Positions 18,048 to 25,867 of a DNA stretch of 64,000 nt are shown piece by piece; position 1 is the first letter of the stretch; the number at the start of each line of letters is the position of its first letter. The DNA lies in NCBI GenBank assembly GCA_046349635.1, contig JAXMBX010000002.1, forward strand, positions 1-64,000, read 5' to 3'. Both the position numbers and the translations under genes were made by a program. Origin of the DNA: JAXMBX01 sp046349635. GTDB taxonomy: Bacteria > Planctomycetota > Planctomycetia > Planctomycetales > Planctomycetaceae. The notes below the pieces were generated by a model that saw only the letters and a program-made list of their open reading frames with translations, had not been told where the DNA came from and did no database searches.

Positions 18048-18338
18048 TGTGGACTCCCCGGAGATGTGTCTATGAACTCGACAGTGACTGCAGCCTTGCG
18101 ATTTCGTCAACAAGTTTACGAAGTCGACAGCTCCGAAGTCACGTTGAAAATCTGCCGCGGAATCCGATCTCCAACCGGGACAACGCGCAGCGGCAAATCG
18201 AACCAGGCTTACCGGAATGTCATCGGCTTTCTTCCCACCAGGTTCGATGTTTCTCCATAGAGTTGAATGAAGGGCACGATGCCGGAACTAACGTGCTTCC
18301 GCGGGTGCCACTCACAGTTTCCAATCAAGGAACAAATC

Positions 18339-18533
18339 ATGAGAAACCTGATGCTTGTCTGTGGAATGGGTCTGGTCATGGCGTGGGCGAATGTGGGAAA
18401 CGCAGGCATGGCAACGTATGCACGCCCCATCAATCGCACCGGTGTCGTCGCGGTTCGCCCCGTCGCGACCCGCACGGTGATGCATAAACTCCATCGACCT
18501 CATTGGCACAATCACCACACCGTCCTGCGTTAA
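18339..18533 (+). CDS. Small exported His/Arg-rich protein, paralogue A
   Basis: A 64-residue peptide with a signal sequence (MRNLMLVCGMGLVMAWANVGNAG) and a short basic tail containing HKLHRPHWHNHH. AAGGAAC lies upstream of the ATG. It resembles the gene at 18814-19131 in signal peptide, in the Gly-Leu motif and in its His-rich tail, so the two look like a tandem duplication that diverged. Each is followed by its own terminator. Metal binding is a reasonable guess from the histidines, not shown. Confidence 0.65.
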   Translation: MRNLMLVCGMGLVMAWANVGNAGMATYARPINRTGVVAVRPVATRTVMHKLHRPHWHNHHTVLR

Positions 18534-18606
18534 CACTGTGCAAACGCTCATGAGAGCGTCTGTCAGTGATCTCCCGTTTCCCGTGCGCTTGCCCGGATTT
18601 TGGCTG

Positions 18607-18641
18607 CGACCCATTCCTCAACGATGGGTCGTTTCTTTTTT
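18607..18641 (+). terminator. Intrinsic terminator
   Basis: Stem CGACCCAT (18607-18614) with ATGGGTCG (18624-18631), a nine-base loop, then TTTCTTTTTT. It follows paralogue A. Confidence 0.8.
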
Positions 18642-18813
18642 GTGACACACACATCTTTTGTTGCGAAACCGCAACCTCCCGCCTTGCGCCAATGTAATCC
18701 CGATTCTGCGCTATGATTTCAGTATCACAGGTGTTTATTCCACGGAGGCAGCGTTGCACGGGCAGGTTGCCCGCCGTCTGTTTCGGGAGGCCTGGAATCA
18801 AAAGGACACGATC

Positions 18814-19131
18814 ATGAAGAACTTTCTTGTCGCAGGTGGGCTGGGGCTGGCGTTGATGTTTTCAGGGGTGTGCAATGCGGCAGTGACAACGGGGCATCGG
18901 ATTCATCCCATGAATCATTCCGCCGCAAACCGCTCCGGATTGAAGCTGGCGGCCGCCCATCGCACGAATATGCGTCGCGTAACGCGCGGGGCGAAGACGA
19001 CGCCGTTCCATCACACTCATACCGGACAGCATGTGACGCATCACAACACCACGCCGACGACGGCCACGAATATCAAGACCACTCCTCCGTCCAAGCCGAC
19101 AGCCACCCCCTCGACACCCGCGAACAAGTAA
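18814..19131 (+). CDS. Small exported His/Thr-rich protein, paralogue B
   Basis: A 105-residue exported peptide. The signal sequence MKNFLVAGGLGLALMFSGVCNAA is followed by a His-rich segment (HRIHPMNH, HHTHTGQHVTHHN) and a Thr/Pro-rich, probably disordered tail ending PSTPANK. AAAGGACACG precedes the ATG at 18814. It is similar in design to the peptide encoded at 18339-18533 and is followed by a strong terminator. Function unknown; metal sequestration is conceivable. Confidence 0.65.
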   Translation: MKNFLVAGGLGLALMFSGVCNAAVTTGHRIHPMNHSAANRSGLKLAAAHRTNMRRVTRGAKTTPFHHTHTGQHVTHHNTTPTTATNIKTTPPSKPTATPSTPANK

Positions 19132-19159
19132 TCGGTCCGACCCCAGTTCTGCTTTTTTC

Positions 19160-19195
19160 ACGATCCATCGATTTTCGGTGGATCGTTTTGTTTTT
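19160..19195 (+). terminator. Intrinsic terminator
   Basis: ACGATCCA (19160-19167) pairs with TGGATCGT (19179-19186), followed by a T-rich run (TTTGTTTTT). It closes the paralogue B transcript. Confidence 0.8.
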
Positions 19196-19283
19196 CATGA
19201 GGCCTCCTGTCGCGAAACAAATCGGAATGGTATGACAGAGAACGATTGACGTACTGCTGTCCCTATAAAAACTGAGGCATTCC

Positions 19284-20414
19284 ATGCTCTTCATTCGTCA
19301 ACTTCTGTTTCTGGCCGCGTTGCTCGCTGTGGATATTCCTGCTTCGGGGGCAGACAAGGAGATCGCCATCGACGATTCGCATCTGCTTCTCTCTCCGTAT
19401 GTCTGGAAACAAACGGGGAGCGGACAGAACAGGAGGATGGAAGCGGTGATGCCGGGCGCTTACCTGAAAGCCCGGTTTCAAAGCAGTGGACGACTTGGAC
19501 TCAGGATCGATGGGACGGGGAACAAGGATTGTCCGCCGGAATCGATGCCGGTGATCGAGTTCTCGGTGAATCATGGTCCCTTCCAGATCGTCCCACTCAC
19601 AAAAACGGCAGAAGTCTACACACTCCCGCTGGCCGATAAACTCGATCCGGCGAAAACTCACGAGCTGGAACTGGTCTTTCGAGCCTCGGATCTGACTCTC
19701 GAGCGGTGGACATCTCCCAAGACCCACCTGCGGCTGGCGGGACTCGTCTTGGACCACAACGGAACACTCCTTCCTCTGACTCGTCGCCCCCGAAATGCCA
19801 TCGCGTTCGGAGACTCAATCACGGAGGGAGTCGGAGCGGAAGGGCTGTTCACGTCCTGGCAGAAACTTCAGCCCAACAGTGCCCGAGTCACCTGGTTTCC
19901 GCTGGTCTGCGCCGCGCTCGACTGTGAATACGGCCAACTGGGATCGGGAGGCCAGGGAATCTCTCGGCAGATCCATCTTCCGCCGTTGACGAAGACCTGG
20001 GACAGGCACGAGGAAAGCACCTCGAGACTTGTCGATGGGAAACTGATGCCGGAACCGGATTTCATTTTCTGCGAAATGGGAACGAATGACTATGACAAGG
20101 TGATCACGACGGATTACATCACCTGGCTGACGGAGATGCGGAAGGCCTGCCCCCACTCCCGGTTCTTCTGCATTGTCCCCACATTGGGGGTGCATCGGGA
20201 GGAGATTGTCGCCGCGATAGCCGAACGGCACAAAGCCGGAGATCGCCGAGTCTACCTGGTCGAAACCAAGGGTTTGAAGGAAACTTTTCGCGTGTCGCAG
20301 GAAACGGAGACGGCTTATGATGGGGTTCACCCTTCGGTCTACGGTCATGCACGGCTGGGAAGTCTGATCGCCGTCGAGGTGCAGAAGACCCTGTCCGCGG
20401 AAAAACAACCTTGA
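19284..20414 (+). CDS. Exported SGNH/GDSL hydrolase
   Basis: A 376-residue exported esterase-type protein. A signal peptide (about residues 1-23) is followed by a beta-sandwich-like module (about 24-165) and an SGNH hydrolase domain. The catalytic blocks are FGDSITEG (nucleophile Ser), an SGGQG block, a GTNDY block III and DGVHPSVYGH (catalytic Asp and His). The two-module build resembles CE2-type carbohydrate acetyl esterases, so deacetylation of polysaccharides in the periplasm or outside the cell is likely. The substrate is inferred. Confidence 0.85.
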   Translation: MLFIRQLLFLAALLAVDIPASGADKEIAIDDSHLLLSPYVWKQTGSGQNRRMEAVMPGAYLKARFQSSGRLGLRIDGTGNKDCPPESMPVIEFSVNHGPFQIVPLTKTAEVYTLPLADKLDPAKTHELELVFRASDLTLERWTSPKTHLRLAGLVLDHNGTLLPLTRRPRNAIAFGDSITEGVGAEGLFTSWQKLQPNSARVTWFPLVCAALDCEYGQLGSGGQGISRQIHLPPLTKTWDRHEESTSRLVDGKLMPEPDFIFCEMGTNDYDKVITTDYITWLTEMRKACPHSRFFCIVPTLGVHREEIVAAIAERHKAGDRRVYLVETKGLKETFRVSQETETAYDGVHPSVYGHARLGSLIAVEVQKTLSAEKQP

Positions 20415-20504
20415 AAGAGGCCGCCGATTTCTGACTTGACCGCAAGGACCGCGACATGCTCTGCTGATCCTGTCGTCCACTTCTCCGTTTCGGGAGCGCG
20501 TTCC

Positions 20505-21395
20505 ATGCCCAATCCCCCGCTCGACCGTGAAGAATACATCGAGCAAGCCTACTTCTTCCGCGTCTACCGGGAGCGGCTGGACCAGAATATGCCCGCCCAG
20601 GAAATTCTGGAGTCCGCACTCGAGGAAATTCTTTCCACCACCAAGCTCCCGTATGCTCTGGAATTCCTCAAAGGGGAAATGCTGCTGCATGGGCACATCG
20701 CTGAAGGGATGGCGCGGCTGAGCCATTACTTTACCCCCTTTCAGGCGTTCGTGATGAGCCGTGCGGAAGAGGACCGTTCGCAGTTCGATCATCGGATGGC
20801 GCTGCTGGTCCTGGAACGCGAGGCGGAGTACCGCGCCCAACCCGCTCCGCCGCAGGGCTTGTTCATTTATCAGTTCGAGTGCATCAGCCGGAACAAGCTG
20901 GGTTTCGACCGGGGCTTCAGCGCGATGGCGGAAGATCCCGCGTACACTCCCGAATGGGCGGAGTGGATCCTGCGCAGCCGGTTATTGCTCGGCACGATCG
21001 AATTCGCGGACCTGATTTATCTGCGGTCCGATCAGGCGGTTATCGATGAACAGCGGAAACGACACGATCCCGATTTCCAGCCGGAGCAGAAACCTCTCTT
21101 CGGAGCGAAAGAGGGGCGGATCGCGAAAGCGAATCGGGGAAAGGATCCGCTGTACATGTTTGCGGCGTTGCAGCGGCAACTCGGCTATCCCGCCGTTCCG
21201 CGCCCCGTGCGGGCCGCGGACGATTACCTCTCCCCCGCCGCGTTGGAAGCCCGGATGAAACTTCTGGAAAAACGCCTGCAGATCATCGACACCGAAATGA
21301 AGGGAGAACTGGACCTCCGCCAGTTCTACGCCAAGGGGGATTCCACCGGCTCTCCCGTCGCCGAGGACGAACTCGATTTTCCATCCCGGGAGTGA
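20505..21395 (+). CDS. Conserved hypothetical cytoplasmic protein
   Basis: A 296-residue soluble protein without signal peptide or membrane segment. It is rich in aromatic, Glu and Arg residues (FFRVYRERLDQ, LSHYFTPFQAFVM, DYLSPAALEARM) and predicted mostly helical. The C-terminus is acidic. The start at 20505 is chosen because the upstream part of the frame translates to a signal-less Ala/Ser/Cys-rich stretch lacking a ribosome-binding site. No family recognised; it follows the SGNH hydrolase by 90 bases on the same strand. Confidence 0.65.
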   Translation: MPNPPLDREEYIEQAYFFRVYRERLDQNMPAQEILESALEEILSTTKLPYALEFLKGEMLLHGHIAEGMARLSHYFTPFQAFVMSRAEEDRSQFDHRMALLVLEREAEYRAQPAPPQGLFIYQFECISRNKLGFDRGFSAMAEDPAYTPEWAEWILRSRLLLGTIEFADLIYLRSDQAVIDEQRKRHDPDFQPEQKPLFGAKEGRIAKANRGKDPLYMFAALQRQLGYPAVPRPVRAADDYLSPAALEARMKLLEKRLQIIDTEMKGELDLRQFYAKGDSTGSPVAEDELDFPSRE

Positions 21396-21606
21396 ATTGG
21401 GATTCATTCTCGATACGAACCTGCATCCGGAAAATCGACGGCAGGAATTGATCTCAATCGGCTTGAAATCCGCGAAAATCTCACGATCTCGCTGGACGCT
21501 CAATATCGATTAGCGCTAGAATTTCCCCGTCAAACAAGCATTCCACTGAAATCAGAGGGATGGCCCGGAATTCAGAGCCAGCCCTTTTAATGAGGAGAGA
21601 AAGACA

Positions 21607-22092
21607 ATGAAAGGTAATCCGCAGATTATCGATGCGTTGAACAAGGGTCTGACCATCGAGTTGACCGCGATCAACCAGTACTTCGTCCAGTCAAAAATGA
21701 ACAAGAACTGGGGCTTCAACAAACTCGCGGCGAAGCATTGGCACGAGTCGATCGGGGAAATGAAGCACGCCGACATGCTCATCGACCGAATCCTGTTCCT
21801 GGAAGGGGTTCCCGAAATCGCCCGTTACGACGTCATCCGGGCCGGGACCGACGTCAAGGAGCAGTTCGAATACGACCTGGAACTGGAATCGCGCGGCGTC
21901 AAAACCTACAACGAGGCCATCGACCTGTGCATCAAGTTGAATGACACGGGCAGCCGGGAATTGCTCGCCAAGATCCTTGTCGAATCCGAAGAACACGTCG
22001 ATTGGCTCGAAACCCAACTCGATCTGATTTCCAAGGTCGGAATCCAGAACTACCTGCAGGAACAGATTGGCGAGTCCCCCGAGGGACACTGA
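21607..22092 (+). CDS. bfr: Bacterioferritin
   Basis: A 161-residue bacterioferritin, forming 24-mer iron-storage shells with haem at subunit interfaces. Ferroxidase ligands Glu18, Glu51, His54, Glu94 and His130 are present, and Met52, the axial haem ligand, is in ESIGEMKHAD. The position corresponding to bridging ligand Glu127 is Ser (ILVESEEHVDW), with Glu at 126 and 128, so the di-iron site may be altered. GAGGAGAGAAAGACA precedes the ATG. It converges on bfd, the ferredoxin that in known systems reduces Bfr to release iron; a terminator lies between them. Confidence 0.95.
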   Translation: MKGNPQIIDALNKGLTIELTAINQYFVQSKMNKNWGFNKLAAKHWHESIGEMKHADMLIDRILFLEGVPEIARYDVIRAGTDVKEQFEYDLELESRGVKTYNEAIDLCIKLNDTGSRELLAKILVESEEHVDWLETQLDLISKVGIQNYLQEQIGESPEGH

Positions 22093-22099
22093 TTTCTGT

Positions 22100-22171
22100 C
22101 ACAAAATGCTCTGGACGAAGGTCTGTTTCAGAAAACTGCAGATCCAATGTGATCCCCAACCGCATTTTGTG
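22100..22171 (+). repeat. Structured interspersed repeat, copy 2
   Basis: A 72-base element just after bfr, starting CACAAAATGCTCTGGACGAAG and ending CCAACCGCATTTTGTG. Its ends are nearly identical to the reverse complement of 11823-11895; the middle about 20 bases differ. The 9-base terminal inverted repeats ACAAAATGC/GCATTTTGT are shared. Confidence 0.7.
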
Positions 22172-22211
22172 AGCAGATTCGGCCTGCGGAATCGAGTTTG
22201 CCGGAAACGAC

Positions 22212-22240
22212 AAGACCCCGATCAATTCGGGGTCTTTTTT
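22212..22240. terminator. Bidirectional terminator between bfr and bfd
   Basis: AAGACCCCGA (22212-22221) pairs with TCGGGGTCTT (22227-22236) around TCAAT, followed by a T run on the plus strand and preceded by A/C bases that give a weaker T run on the minus strand. It serves bfr and possibly the convergent bfd. Confidence 0.85.
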
Positions 22241-22265
22241 ATTTCATCCGGGAAACGGGCTGAGG

Positions 22266-22487
22266 CTACTGTTTGAGCATCTGCCGCAACCGGAAATGGC
22301 AGGAATTACAACCTTGTCCCGCCCCCGTGCAACGCCCCAGATCCTTGACGGTCACCGCAGCTAACGTGTCGATCGCGTCCTGGATTTCGTAGTCCGTCAC
22401 TCTCAGGCAGCGACAAACCACCTCACCCTGACAGACAGGCTGGACCGCAGAAGATTCGAGAATCGAAGCGGACTGTGGAGGGGACAT
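22266..22487 (-). CDS. bfd: Bacterioferritin-associated ferredoxin
   Basis: A 73-residue [2Fe-2S] BFD-like ferredoxin. The CxC (Cys25, Cys27 in VCRCLRVTD) and CxxC (Cys60, Cys63 in GCNSCHFRL) pairs coordinate the cluster, and GRCTGAGQGC is the family signature. In studied bacteria Bfd docks on bacterioferritin and delivers electrons to mobilise stored iron; its gene here converges on bfr. An N-terminal extension of about 22 residues precedes the ferredoxin fold. A sigma-70-like promoter with an iron-box-like palindrome lies upstream, consistent with induction under iron starvation (inference). Confidence 0.92.
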   Translation of the reverse strand: MSPPQSASILESSAVQPVCQGEVVCRCLRVTDYEIQDAIDTLAAVTVKDLGRCTGAGQGCNSCHFRLRQMLKQ

Positions 22488-22525
22488 CCAAAACCACCCG
22501 GCGACCGAAGGAGTGACTTACTTAT

Positions 22526-22580
22526 TGAGATTGAGTCTCAGTGTGTCCTTCTATTTTATCGGTCGCAAACCGGCTGTCAA
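22526..22580 (-). promoter_or_regulatory. Promoter and candidate iron-responsive operator of bfd
   Basis: On the minus strand a consensus TTGACA (22580-22575) is followed after 16 bases by TAAAAT (22558-22553). Just downstream, TGAGA and TCTCA form a perfect inverted repeat around five bases (22526-22540), overlapping the expected transcription start region. It resembles the TGAGAAT-type half-sites of Fur boxes. Confidence 0.6.
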
Positions 22581-22684
22581 TTCATTTTTACGGCATAATC
22601 CGCCCCGCAGAACCAGAATTGGCCCCCGCCAAACAAGATATCCCACTGCGACAAGCTGATGAATATTAACAGCTTACGTCGTCT

Positions 22685-24388
22685 TCAGGCGGGGACGGGC
22701 CGGTCCCGGTCATGATCCACAATGCAGAAGAACCCGAACGGCTCGGAAGAGGCGTTCTGCAACTGGTGAACCTGCAACGGAGGGATGTACGCGACATCCA
22801 TTGGACGGATGGGAAATTGTTTTTCGCCGCAAAGCAGCGTTCCCGTTCCCCGGACTCCGATAATCGTGTGGGTGTGGACGTGTTTTTCCAGGCTGCTGAA
22901 CCCTTCAGGAGCGATTTCGAAATACCGCAGATCGAAGGCGGCCTTTTCCCCCCGCTGACCAATCAATTCGTGGCGGGTGACGTCCTGGAACGGGATCTCC
23001 GCCGACTTCTTATACTGGGCCGGCTCACGCCCCTCCCATTGGTAACTCGACTGAAATGGCAGGTACTGCACCTGATTCCCGACGACAGGCAGCCTTGCCG
23101 TCTTCGGAAGTTCACACGATGAGGCCGCCGGCGTCGCCGGGGGAACGATCCGCGAGGCAAAGTACTCCTCGATCCGGTCCAGATAAATCCGGGTGCTTTG
23201 AACCAGATCCCCGGAGTGGGAGAGGAGCGCGGAACCGATGAGATAAATCGCATCCGAGCCGAACTGGTCCGCCATTTCGGGAATGTTGTCCAGCCGCATT
23301 CCTCCGGCAGGAGTGGGAAAGGCGGGTTTAATCGCGCCCAGCGGCTCGCGGCTCCGAAGAGTGATCTCCATGCACTCTTCCGCACTGAATGAGAATCGTC
23401 CGCCGGCATTCGGGAAGATGGACGCATCCACGCCGATCAGCCGGAACAGCGTTCCGAGAATCAGTCCCGGATCGATTCCATGCGTCCCGTCGTGGAACAG
23501 CGCACCACTGAATGTCGGATGCCCCATCAAAAACAGGGGATATTTCTTCGCCAGGGCACGGACCGTATCCAGCCCGATGACGAACGGCGAAACCAGCGCC
23601 CCTTGAATGCCGTGATTGAGGAGATATTCAATCGCCGGTTCCAGTTGCTCGGTGGGGAGAATCAGATTCGGGAGATAGAGGCACGGCCGCCCTGTTTTTT
23701 CCGAGGCTTTTTGCACCGCCTGGGAACATTGCAAAACCCGCTGCTCGAACTGGGCAAGATCGTCGTCGATCAGGTTGTGATCGTCTTTGACGAGGTCTCC
23801 CCCACCCAGCGCAAACTCATGCGCGAGCGATGCCAGTTCCGCATTTGACGATCCGCGCGGCTTGAGGGCCGTCGCCAGGAGCGGCCGCTCTTGCACTCCC
23901 AGCAGGTTTCGCAAACCCTCGATCCCGAACCGGGGACCTGGGAAAGCATTCAGGAAATCCTCGGGCAGCCGCAGATCGACCAGCCGGGTCCGCGCCTTCA
24001 TCGAGACGTTGCCGTAAATCAGATTCAAGAGCTGCGGAATCTGCTTCCCGGCGAGATGCGGCTGATAGCGGATGGTCACCAGAAAAGAGGAGCGGTTCGG
24101 ATGCGGCTCGACATTTTCCACGCGCCCCACCACTTCCTCGAGAATCGTCTGCGAGGCTACCAGATGCGGGGACACTTCGACCGTCTGCTCGAAGGCGATT
24201 TCCTTGCCGAGCCCTTCCACTTCGTCCGCGGAGCAGGTGAGTTGATAGGTGGCGTAAATCGCCGTGACATCGGACAGGTCCTGCACGGATCGATCCGACA
24301 GAGGCCGTTCCGTCAGAGAGCGGGAAAACGTCGCAGTACGAGGATTCACAGAGACAACCCGTTCCGTGAGGACAAGGGATGAGATCAT
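22685..24388 (-). CDS. RuBisCO-like protein fused to a C-terminal cupin
   Basis: A 567-residue two-domain protein. Residues about 40-410 are a form IV RuBisCO-like protein (RLP): ALKPRG supplies the first Lys (176), GGGDLVKDDHN the Lys201-Asp-Asp of the KDDE motif (Glu replaced by His204). GHPTFSGALFHD and PTPAGGMRLDN are further hallmarks. Loop 6 (SIFPNAGG) lacks the catalytic Lys, so CO2 fixation is excluded. Residues about 465-567 are a cupin with EKHVHTHTIIG and HQLQN metal ligands and an FGFFCIVD/RDRP end. In Rhodospirillum rubrum an RLP isomerase and a separate cupin act in succession in methylthioadenosine sulfur salvage; here they are one polypeptide. The start is uncertain; a TTG at 24544 is possible. 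Confidence 0.85.
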   Translation of the reverse strand: MISSLVLTERVVSVNPRTATFSRSLTERPLSDRSVQDLSDVTAIYATYQLTCSADEVEGLGKEIAFEQTVEVSPHLVASQTILEEVVGRVENVEPHPNRSSFLVTIRYQPHLAGKQIPQLLNLIYGNVSMKARTRLVDLRLPEDFLNAFPGPRFGIEGLRNLLGVQERPLLATALKPRGSSNAELASLAHEFALGGGDLVKDDHNLIDDDLAQFEQRVLQCSQAVQKASEKTGRPCLYLPNLILPTEQLEPAIEYLLNHGIQGALVSPFVIGLDTVRALAKKYPLFLMGHPTFSGALFHDGTHGIDPGLILGTLFRLIGVDASIFPNAGGRFSFSAEECMEITLRSREPLGAIKPAFPTPAGGMRLDNIPEMADQFGSDAIYLIGSALLSHSGDLVQSTRIYLDRIEEYFASRIVPPATPAASSCELPKTARLPVVGNQVQYLPFQSSYQWEGREPAQYKKSAEIPFQDVTRHELIGQRGEKAAFDLRYFEIAPEGFSSLEKHVHTHTIIGVRGTGTLLCGEKQFPIRPMDVAYIPPLQVHQLQNASSEPFGFFCIVDHDRDRPVPA

Positions 24389-24723
24389 GCGAGACGCGGT
24401 GCAAACAACCAGCGAACAGGGTGCCATTCGCGGGCTTTTTGCTCCCTCCGGGGACTTCCAAGTCCAGGAAGGCCGGAAAGTGTCGCACAAGTTCTCCAGG
24501 ATCACTCCCCACGGAGAGTCGATCCGGTCTTTTGCGGCTTCCAAGCCCGTCCTGAGTTCAAAGTTACCGGTTCAATTCCTTATTGTATAGGGAGCAAGGG
24601 GGCATCGAGCGAGAGGGAGTCCTGATTTTTGCAGTTTTGACGCAGAGATTGTGCAATTTATGCCACCGAGGCACCGGACCCGGTTTTATCACTCCTGAAC
24701 AGGCCTGTCACCAATCACTTGAG
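24389..24723. other. Divergent intergenic region
   Basis: 335 bases between the RuBisCO-like fusion (minus) and rfbC (plus). If the fusion starts at its upstream TTG, 156 of these bases are coding. A T/A-rich stretch with TTATTGTATAG near 24578-24590 is the best candidate for a promoter -10 region. No RNA gene or riboswitch-like fold was recognised. Confidence 0.4.
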
Positions 24724-25263
24724 ATGCAGTTTCAACCGACCGAAATCCCTGATGTCCTGATCGTGATCCCGGAGCTCTTTGGAGACCATCGGGGGTTCTT
24801 CATGGAGACCTATCACCGCGAAAAATTCCGCGCGGGAGGGATCGCTCCGGAGTTCGTGCAGGACAACCACTCCCGTTCCGGAAAAAATATCCTGCGAGGA
24901 CTGCACTACCAGATCGGAAAGCCCCAGGGAAAACTGGTCCGCGTCCTTCAAGGAGAGATCTGGGACGTCGCGGTCGACCTGCGAAAAAGTTCCCCCACTT
25001 TCAAGAGGTGGGTGGGCGTAACGTTGAACGCGGAAAATCGCCGGCAGGTTTACGTTCCTCCCGGTTTTGCGCACGGGTTCTGCGTCCTGAGCGAATCCGC
25101 AGACGTCGTCTATAAATGCACGGAGCTCTATGCTCCGGAATACGAACGGACCCTCCTCTGGAATGACCCGGCGATTGGCATCCCCTGGCCGGTTCAGACC
25201 CCCGTTCTCTCCGCCAAAGACCAGGCTGGGAAACAGCTCAACAATCTGGAGCTGTTCCCCTGA
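24724..25263 (+). CDS. rfbC: dTDP-4-dehydrorhamnose 3,5-epimerase
   Basis: A 179-residue RmlC/RfbC cupin-fold enzyme that epimerises C3 and C5 of dTDP-4-keto-6-deoxyglucose in dTDP-rhamnose synthesis for surface polysaccharide. Key blocks: DHRGFFMETY, LRGLHYQ with catalytic His61, Lys70 in PQGKLVRV, DVAVDLRKSSPTF, and Tyr130 in DVVYKC. The length is typical. The start at 24724 (MQFQPTEIPDV) is preferred to longer frames because homologues start there. rfbA, rfbB and rfbD are not adjacent. Confidence 0.92.
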   Translation: MQFQPTEIPDVLIVIPELFGDHRGFFMETYHREKFRAGGIAPEFVQDNHSRSGKNILRGLHYQIGKPQGKLVRVLQGEIWDVAVDLRKSSPTFKRWVGVTLNAENRRQVYVPPGFAHGFCVLSESADVVYKCTELYAPEYERTLLWNDPAIGIPWPVQTPVLSAKDQAGKQLNNLELFP

Positions 25264-25303
25264 GCAAAGCCGCGGTCATGCCTTGAATCAGTCCCCCTTG
25301 GAA

Positions 25304-25681
25304 TCAGTCGCTCAACGCGTTCTTTTCCTGCGGCGGGCCGAGCTCCACATACCCCTTCACCGGAGGAGGATTGGAGGCCTTGGTGAGGTTGTTGGTTCGG
25401 TACCGGCTGACGCGGGCGGCACCCACCTGGCCCGGGGATTTCCCCGTCGGGGAATTCAGGCTCGGCCCGGACGGAAGCGCGGGGGGAGTGACCGGTGTCG
25501 GCGTGGCAGATGGCGTCAACGGAGAAGGCGCCGGATTCATCAGCGGGGGCTGCATGAGGGGCATCCCATTCCCCAGCGGAGGATTCGTAAACAACGGGCG
25601 ATTGGTCCGGTTGTAGGACATCGTCCCACAGCCGAGGCAGGTGAGCAGCGCACACAGGCTGCACAAAGTCCAGGTTCGCAT
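25304..25681 (-). CDS. Proline-rich lipoprotein, hypothetical
   Basis: A 125-residue lipoprotein. The lipobox LTCLGCG places the lipidated Cys at residue 18. The mature part is low-complexity and rich in Pro, Asn, Thr and Ser (NPAPSPLTPSATPTP), so mostly disordered. CAGGAGAAACGATC precedes the ATG at 25681. Function unknown; it converges with rfbC. Confidence 0.65.
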   Translation of the reverse strand: MRTWTLCSLCALLTCLGCGTMSYNRTNRPLFTNPPLGNGMPLMQPPLMNPAPSPLTPSATPTPVTPPALPSGPSLNSPTGKSPGQVGAARVSRYRTNNLTKASNPPPVKGYVELGPPQEKNALSD

Positions 25682-25867
25682 GATCGTTTCTCCTGATCAG
25701 CGTGCGTCGCAGAGGACACGCTTGAGGACGTAGGACTGTTCCGCTCGGGGAATTGTCCGCCGCTCAAGGCCGTGTCACGGGATGGTCAAACAGAGGGCTA
25801 CCTGTTTGAGGCGACTTCCTGATTCCAACGTCGTCTCGCGCAATCGCCCGAACATCGGGTCAAAAAC

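Noticed and set aside
22685..24388. Genuine carbon-fixing RuBisCO
   Set aside because: The loop-6 catalytic lysine and the Glu of the KDDE motif are absent, and no phosphoribulokinase gene is nearby.
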